Assembly: GCA_000242935.3 (NCBI GenBank)
Contig: CP007053.1
Location: forward strand, 5,441,001-5,505,000
DNA from: Opitutaceae bacterium TAV5
GTDB lineage: Bacteria > Verrucomicrobiota > Verrucomicrobiia > Opitutales > Opitutaceae
Length of the DNA: 64,000 nucleotides
Reading direction: 5' to 3'
In this document: positions 59,288-64,000 of the stretch, piece by piece
Numbering within the stretch: the first letter of the stretch is position 1
Layout of the letters: each line of letters starts with the position of its first letter
The notes under the pieces: model-generated
What the model was told of the DNA's origin: nothing
Seen by the model: the letters and a program-made list of their open reading frames with translations, nothing else
Databases searched by the model: none
Program-made: the position numbers and the translations under genes

Positions 59288-60367
59288 TCAGATGCGTGCG
59301 GCGATTGCTTCCTCAATCGACAACACGGGAATGGCCCGGCCATCCGTTGCATCGGCAAGGACTCGGCGGGTGTAGGGACTGGCGGTGATGATAACGTCCC
59401 CCGGCGAGTCCATGTGCGCTTCTAGGCGTTTCCGGAGAAGCCGCGTGATATTTGAGCGGATGCGGTCGAAGACCACCGCGCCTTCACCCAGCGCGAAGGA
59501 TTCTTCGGAATTGGTGCCAAATGGCTTGGACGCATAGCCGAAGGCGCGAAGCAGGTCGCGCGGGGCTTGGTCGATGCCGTTGTAATTGCGCAGATAATCG
59601 CTGTCGATGTAGGCGCACGATGGCGCGGCGGTGGCATCGGCGCGTGGCGTCAGCGTCTTTTTCTCCGCAAGCTCCGCCAACCAGACGGAAGCATGAAGGA
59701 TGCGAAGAGCTTTCGGCCATGGCACGCTCCATGCCGTGTAGTCGTTTTTCAATGCGTCAAATGCAGCCGGACAGGAAACGACAAGGGTGTCGCAGCCGGA
59801 TTCCGTCACGAGCGCTGCGAGGCGCGTGGCGAGCGCCGCCGCCTGTTTTGAAAATCCCAATACAGACAGCGCCTTGCCGGTGTCGTTGGTCCGCAACACG
59901 CCGGGTTTGTCGATGCCTGCCTTGGCGGCGATGGTTGCGAACGCCGCGGCAACGGGAGCGTCCTCGTCTTTTTCCGAGGAAACGCGAAGGTAAAGCAGGC
60001 GTCCGCCCCCGCCGGCCAGCTTCGGAGAAAAGGCGGCGGAAATCTCGTCGGCGAGCGAGCGGATTTCAGCGGGCGCGAGGTTTTGTTCCACGATGTCGCG
60101 ACGGGCGGCGAGCACCAGTCCGGCTTCGTCGTAGTGGCTGACGCAATGCTTGCGGCAGGCGGCGCTGAGCGTGTTGTCGTAGAGTGTTCGGATAAAGTCG
60201 GGATTACCCAGCATGGTCGGATTCATGCGGACGCGGTCGAGGAGCAGCGCGATGCCGCGCGGGATGTCGGCCTCGCGAAAGGTTACGTTGGCGGTGGTGG
60301 CCAGGTGCCGGCACATGAAGCAGAAGCGGCAGGCCTTGATTACGTCGAGATGAGTGTCGATGTTCAT
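59288..60367 (-). CDS. Fe-S oxidoreductase subunit (GlcF/CCG-like)
   Basis: The 359-residue protein begins with an iron-sulfur-type cysteine cluster (CRFCFMCRHL at residues 13-22) and has later cysteines in AACRKHCVSHY, giving a ferredoxin-like N-terminal region. The rest resembles the heterodisulfide reductase/glycolate oxidase Fe-S subunit family, although the second CCG motif is not clear. It follows the GlcD-like flavoprotein gene by 40 bases and is probably its electron-accepting partner at the membrane. Confidence 0.75.
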   Translation of the reverse strand: MNIDTHLDVIKACRFCFMCRHLATTANVTFREADIPRGIALLLDRVRMNPTMLGNPDFIRTLYDNTLSAACRKHCVSHYDEAGLVLAARRDIVEQNLAPAEIRSLADEISAAFSPKLAGGGGRLLYLRVSSEKDEDAPVAAAFATIAAKAGIDKPGVLRTNDTGKALSVLGFSKQAAALATRLAALVTESGCDTLVVSCPAAFDALKNDYTAWSVPWPKALRILHASVWLAELAEKKTLTPRADATAAPSCAYIDSDYLRNYNGIDQAPRDLLRAFGYASKPFGTNSEESFALGEGAVVFDRIRSNITRLLRKRLEAHMDSPGDVIITASPYTRRVLADATDGRAIPVLSIEEAIAARI

Positions 60368-60407
60368 GATTGTTTCAGGTGATATCCGGAGGTGGATTCG
60401 GACCGGT

Positions 60408-61847
60408 TCAGATGCCGAATCCCATTTTGGCCGGGTTCATGATGCCGAGCGGATCAAGGGCGGTCTTGATGCGCTTGAGCACATCGAAGGCCGGGCCGTA
60501 GAGGTCGGGCATCATGCGGCCAAGTTTCAGGCCGACGCCGTGGTGCTCGTTGATGACGCCGCCATTGGCGATGGCGGCACGGATGCACATGTCCCATATT
60601 TTGTTGTAGAGGGCCACTGCTTCGTTTGGATCCTGCGGCGGCTTTTCGAGAATGAAGCGCCCGTAGAGCATGCAACCCCATTCATACCAATGGGAAAAGT
60701 GTCCGATATAGGTCGCCTGCGGGAAGTGGTCCTTCACCACGTTTTTCATCGCCCAGTAAACCTTTTCGATGTTGGCGAAGGTCGCCACGGTATCGAGCGT
60801 GCCGAAGGCTTGGGGCATCTGGAACATGTAGGGCGGATAGAAAAACTTGTAGCGGTTTTCCCACCAGTTTTCGCCAGCCTCGGTGCCGAGGTCTTCGGGA
60901 TTCTGTTTACGGCAGATGGCGCAAGCCTTAGCCATCTCCAGGTCCACCATGTCCTCCGGTCCGTCGAATCCGAAGACGAGATAGGAACCCTCGCGGTCGA
61001 TGCCGAGCACCTTCTTGATGACCTTCGCCGTTTCCGGATTGTCGTAGAGGCGGATGACGCAGGGACGCAGGCGGCTGGTCATGATCTCGGCTCCGGCCAT
61101 CATCGCCGCGTGCATGTCCTTGAAGAGAAACGCATGGAACTTCCGGCTCTCCGGGATGGGATGAATCTTGAGCGTGGCGCGGGTCATCACGCCGAGTGTG
61201 CCTTCGCTGCCGAGAAAAAGCTGGGTGAGGTCGGGGCCGGAAGCGTGGCGTGGGACGGGCAACGTGTTGATGATTTCTCCCCCGGGGGTGACAACTTCGA
61301 CCGACATGACCATGTCCTCGATTTTTCCATATTTCGTGGAAAGCACGCCCGTGCCGCGATGCGCCAGGAATCCGCCCAGGGTGGCGCAGCCAATGGAGGC
61401 GGGCAGGTGCATGGTGGAGAAACCGGCCTTTTCCGTCGTCCACTCAAGCTGCTGCATATTGCAGCCTGCCTCAGCCGTGATGGTCAGGGACTGTGTATCC
61501 ACTTCTATGATGCGATTGAGCTTCTTGGTGTCCAGGCTGATGCCGCCATAAACGGGCAACGCGCCTCCCTGCGAGCCCGAGCCGCCGCCCCACGGGGTGA
61601 CGGGGATTTTGTAGGTGTTGGCGATTTTCAGGACCTTGGCCACGGCTTCGGTCGTTTCGGGCGTGACGATGACATCCGGACAGCGGGGCTGGCGCCCGCG
61701 ATCATGCCAGAGCTCGGGAACCCAGTAATAGTCGATGGAGTGGCCGAGCTTGTCGGAATCGTCCGTGGACACGTTTTGTTCGCCGACGGCCCAGGTCAGC
61801 TCGCTGCGAATCATTTCGAACAGGTAATCTTGTTTTTGTGGAATCAT
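60408..61847 (-). CDS. FAD-dependent 2-hydroxyacid oxidase/dehydrogenase (GlcD-like)
   Basis: The 479-residue flavoprotein has the PCMH-type FAD-binding fold: CPDVIVTPETTEAVAKVL, the pyrophosphate loop PVTPWGGGSGSQGGA and FLAHRGTGVLSTKYGKIEDM, LFLGSEGTLGVMTRAT, and the C-terminal LGIMNPAKMGFGI typical of the GlcD/D-lactate dehydrogenase family. It would oxidise a D-2-hydroxyacid or sugar-acid alcohol and pass electrons to the Fe-S protein encoded next. The ATG (MIPQKQDYL) is preferred over a TTG nine codons upstream. Confidence 0.9.
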   Translation of the reverse strand: MIPQKQDYLFEMIRSELTWAVGEQNVSTDDSDKLGHSIDYYWVPELWHDRGRQPRCPDVIVTPETTEAVAKVLKIANTYKIPVTPWGGGSGSQGGALPVYGGISLDTKKLNRIIEVDTQSLTITAEAGCNMQQLEWTTEKAGFSTMHLPASIGCATLGGFLAHRGTGVLSTKYGKIEDMVMSVEVVTPGGEIINTLPVPRHASGPDLTQLFLGSEGTLGVMTRATLKIHPIPESRKFHAFLFKDMHAAMMAGAEIMTSRLRPCVIRLYDNPETAKVIKKVLGIDREGSYLVFGFDGPEDMVDLEMAKACAICRKQNPEDLGTEAGENWWENRYKFFYPPYMFQMPQAFGTLDTVATFANIEKVYWAMKNVVKDHFPQATYIGHFSHWYEWGCMLYGRFILEKPPQDPNEAVALYNKIWDMCIRAAIANGGVINEHHGVGLKLGRMMPDLYGPAFDVLKRIKTALDPLGIMNPAKMGFGI

Positions 61848-61965
61848 GGATTGGCGTTGTTTTTTGCAAGGCAAAGCCCCGGCGCGTGCAGAGTGTGCCC
61901 GCGCAATCGGGAAAAACAGGTTGGTCGTCGGCGTGATTGCCGTCGGTGGTTACAGAAAAATATGG

Positions 61966-63474
61966 CTACAGAGAGTTCATCTCCTGATAAACGCCTTCGA
62001 GTGCGTCGTGAATTCGTTGATACATAGGGAAAAGTTTTGCATAGCGGTCCTGATTGGCTGGAACAGGCGCAACGGGATCAGCTTCGCGCAGGCATTGGCG
62101 CACGGCTTCGCGTTCATCCCGGAAGGTTCCCGTGCCCACACCGGCGAGCAGGGCGGATCCGAAGGAGGCGTCACAGTTCTTGGGAATGGAAATTTTGCGG
62201 CCAAAAACATCAGCGATGATTTGCCGCCAGAGCGGACTTTTCGCTCCACCGCCGATAAGGCGGATGTCGTTTACGGGAAGCTCCAGGCGTTCGATGGTTC
62301 GGAAACAGTCGCGAAGCGAATAGACGACGCCCTCCAGCACCGCTCGCATGAAGTCGGCCTTGGTGTGGCGCATGGTGGCTCCGACGAAGCTGGCGCGGAG
62401 TTTCGGATCCCAGTAGGGCGAGCGTTCTCCTTGCAGGTAGGGGTGGAAAAAGAGACCATCCGCCCCCGGCTTGGAACCTGCGGCAATATCATCCATGATC
62501 TGGTAAATGCTGCGGTTTTCTCGACGCGCGGTTTCCTGTTCGGCGCCGCAAAACAAGTCGCGAAACCAGCGTTGGGCACGTGCCGCCGTGTTGGTGGCGG
62601 CCACGGTAAACCAGACGCCTGGGATGACGTGCGAGTAGGTCAGCGTCCTGGAGTCGGGCACGGGCCGCGAAGTCATTACGTTGACGTTGCCGGCGGTGGC
62701 CAGCTTGAGGATGCAACTTCCCGGTTCGAGTGCGCCCGCCGCGTAATCTTCCACAGCTACATCCGACGTGCCGCAAACGACGGGCACGCCGGCGGGCAAT
62801 CCGAACTCGGTTGCTCCGGCTGGCGTAATTTTGCCGACAACATCGGTCGGTCTGGCGAGTGGTGGAAGGATTTTTGCCGGGATGCCGGCCAGCGCGCAAA
62901 GCTCGGGCGACCAGTCCAGGCGGCTCATGTCAAAAAAGAGCGTCCCCTGGGCGTCGATCACATCGGTGCACCACTGCCCGGTGAGCCGCCAGCGCACGTA
63001 GTCTTTGACGAACATCATGTGCGCCGTCCGTCCGAGGACTTCGGGTTCATGGCGTTGCAACCATAGCATCTGTGGAAATGTCCAGGTTGGCGCGGCCACC
63101 TGGAGGGCGGTTCGGAAGATGAGATCGCCATGATTGCGGTTAAGTTCCTCTGCCTCGATAGCGGACCGGAGATCGGTCCACATGATGGTTGGACGCACAA
63201 TTTCCATGCGTTTGTTGAGCAGCACGGCGTTGTGCGTGGAGCCATCGAGCGCGATGCCGGTGATCGTGCGAAAGTCAACAACGCCGCGTTGGCGCATGCC
63301 CGCGAGAATGTCGCGAACGGCAGAGCACCAGTCCTCGGGATTTTGCTCCGCATGGCCGGGACGGGGATGGGCGGTTTCGTATTCGGAAAACCCTTCGTCG
63401 AGGATATGGCCGTCAACATCCATGGCGGTGATCTTGCAGCCGCTGGTGCCGATATCTATGCCGAGCAGAGTCAT
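61966..63474 (-). CDS. FGGY-family carbohydrate kinase (xylulokinase-like)
   Basis: The 502-residue protein has the FGGY/ASKHA fold: the N-terminal phosphate loop GIDIGTSGCKITAMD, the region IMWTDLRSAIEAEEL and the C-terminal FGGY signature with GLFFHPYLQGERSPYWD, then the adenosine motif IRLIGGGAKSPLWRQI. The pattern is closest to xylulokinase. It phosphorylates a sugar, ketose or polyol in the cytoplasm using ATP. It lies between the IolB-like and GlcD-like genes in the catabolic operon. Confidence 0.92.
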   Translation of the reverse strand: MTLLGIDIGTSGCKITAMDVDGHILDEGFSEYETAHPRPGHAEQNPEDWCSAVRDILAGMRQRGVVDFRTITGIALDGSTHNAVLLNKRMEIVRPTIMWTDLRSAIEAEELNRNHGDLIFRTALQVAAPTWTFPQMLWLQRHEPEVLGRTAHMMFVKDYVRWRLTGQWCTDVIDAQGTLFFDMSRLDWSPELCALAGIPAKILPPLARPTDVVGKITPAGATEFGLPAGVPVVCGTSDVAVEDYAAGALEPGSCILKLATAGNVNVMTSRPVPDSRTLTYSHVIPGVWFTVAATNTAARAQRWFRDLFCGAEQETARRENRSIYQIMDDIAAGSKPGADGLFFHPYLQGERSPYWDPKLRASFVGATMRHTKADFMRAVLEGVVYSLRDCFRTIERLELPVNDIRLIGGGAKSPLWRQIIADVFGRKISIPKNCDASFGSALLAGVGTGTFRDEREAVRQCLREADPVAPVPANQDRYAKLFPMYQRIHDALEGVYQEMNSL

Positions 63475-63523
63475 TTGTTTGATGCCTGGATACAGGAGGG
63501 ACGCACGAGTTGGAGGGAACTGG

Positions 63524-64000
63524 CTACTTCAGGGCAGCTTCGTGGACCGGGTCGTTGACGCGTTTGAAACCGCGTGAATCGCCCGTCATGATCCACAGGA
63601 AATACATCGTGTAGCCGGGCGCGTTGACCGCCGGGTGATAGCCTTCGGGGATGACAATGGTGTCGTTGTCGCGGACGGTGTAGGCGGCGTCGATTGAAAA
63701 GTCGTCGCTGTAAATCTGCTGCAACCCGAATCCAGTCGGCGGGTTGAAGCGGAAAAAATACACCTCTTCCATGTCGAGTTCCACGGGAGGATTGTGGAAG
63801 TCGTGACGATGCGGAGGGTAGCTGCCCCAGTTACCCGAAGGCACCCAGGCTTCGCCTACGAAAAAGTGTCGCGAGGGGAATTTGTCATCAATCATGACGA
63901 TGGCGTCGCGGGCGTAGTTTTCCTTCCCAAGCGCCATTTTGCTTCCTCGGACTTGGTCCGGTGTGACAAGCGCGGGCTCTCCTGAAAAACCCGCCGCAGG
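63524..64000 (-). CDS. iolB: IolB/KduI-family isomerase, 5-deoxyglucuronate isomerase-like (5' end outside window)
   Basis: The frame is open to the window edge, and the residues before the first ATG (VTPDQVRGSK) fit the conserved interior of IolB, so the true start is beyond the window. The visible 158 residues hold the cupin metal motif GNWGSYPPHRHDFHN, then the conserved Glu in LDMEEVYFFRF and the C-terminal IPEGYHPAVNAPGYTMYFLWIM split over the last third. IolB converts 5-deoxyglucuronate in inositol breakdown; KduI acts on a uronate intermediate. Its operon partners include a sugar kinase and a class II aldolase, which fits an inositol- or uronate-like pathway. Confidence 0.85.
   Translation of the reverse strand, partial: PAAGFSGEPALVTPDQVRGSKMALGKENYARDAIVMIDDKFPSRHFFVGEAWVPSGNWGSYPPHRHDFHNPPVELDMEEVYFFRFNPPTGFGLQQIYSDDFSIDAAYTVRDNDTIVIPEGYHPAVNAPGYTMYFLWIMTGDSRGFKRVNDPVHEAALK

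Overview
The window looks like chromosome of a GC-rich, Gram-negative anaerobe or facultative anaerobe, most likely a Verrucomicrobiota member close to Opitutaceae. This placement is an inference from the clade II (Sec/lipoprotein-type) NosZ, the NrfAH plus CcsA/ResB cytochrome set, the GH130/LacI sugar genes and the scattered palindromic intergenic repeats. It has not been checked against a database.

Left part (1-26.2 kb, apparently core chromosome). A carbohydrate locus (a truncated beta-sandwich-like protein, a LacI-type regulator, a GH130 enzyme) is followed by an anaerobic respiration region. On the minus strand are cytochrome c maturation genes (ccsA, resB), ammonifying nitrite reductase (nrfHA), and a nitrous oxide reductase operon (cytochrome c, azurin, nosZ, a membrane protein, nosD, nosF, nosY). 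On the plus strand are a CusF-SCO copper chaperone, a cupin, DUF2249 and DUF59 proteins, two polytopic membrane proteins, a methyltransferase and a TonB-dependent receptor. Five perfect or near-perfect FNR-type palindromes tie these genes into one regulon. Several sit so close to the start codon that leaderless mRNAs are predicted. A small DUF2249 protein, a GST-like protein and a CysI-type sulfite reductase close the region.

Middle part (26.3-about 57.2 kb, mobile element). A 3' fragment of a tRNA-Met gene next to a tyrosine integrase marks an insertion. At the far end lie a MobF (TrwC-type) relaxase/helicase, a VirD4/TraD-like coupling ATPase, a ClpB-like AAA+ ATPase and a candidate oriT, so this is an integrative mobilizable or conjugative element. 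Its cargo is a 20 kb co-directional defence operon. The frame is a type I BREX system (brxA, brxB, brxC, pglX, pglZ, brxL) that carries extra modules. A HEPN protein gene lies between brxC and pglX. pglX is divided into two genes with a complete Fic gene between them. Between pglX and pglZ sit a SPARDA-like pair (DREN-APAZ nuclease plus catalytically dead short Argonaute) and a PARIS/OLD-like pair (AAA ATPase plus TOPRIM protein). This nested arrangement is the most interesting feature of the window.

Right part (57.2-64 kb). A minus-strand catabolic operon encodes IolB-like isomerase (cut by the window edge), an FGGY sugar kinase, a GlcD-like FAD oxidoreductase, its Fe-S partner, a class II aldolase and a class I mannose-6-phosphate isomerase. 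It looks chromosomal. No intact tRNA-Met (attR) is visible at its junction with the mobile element.
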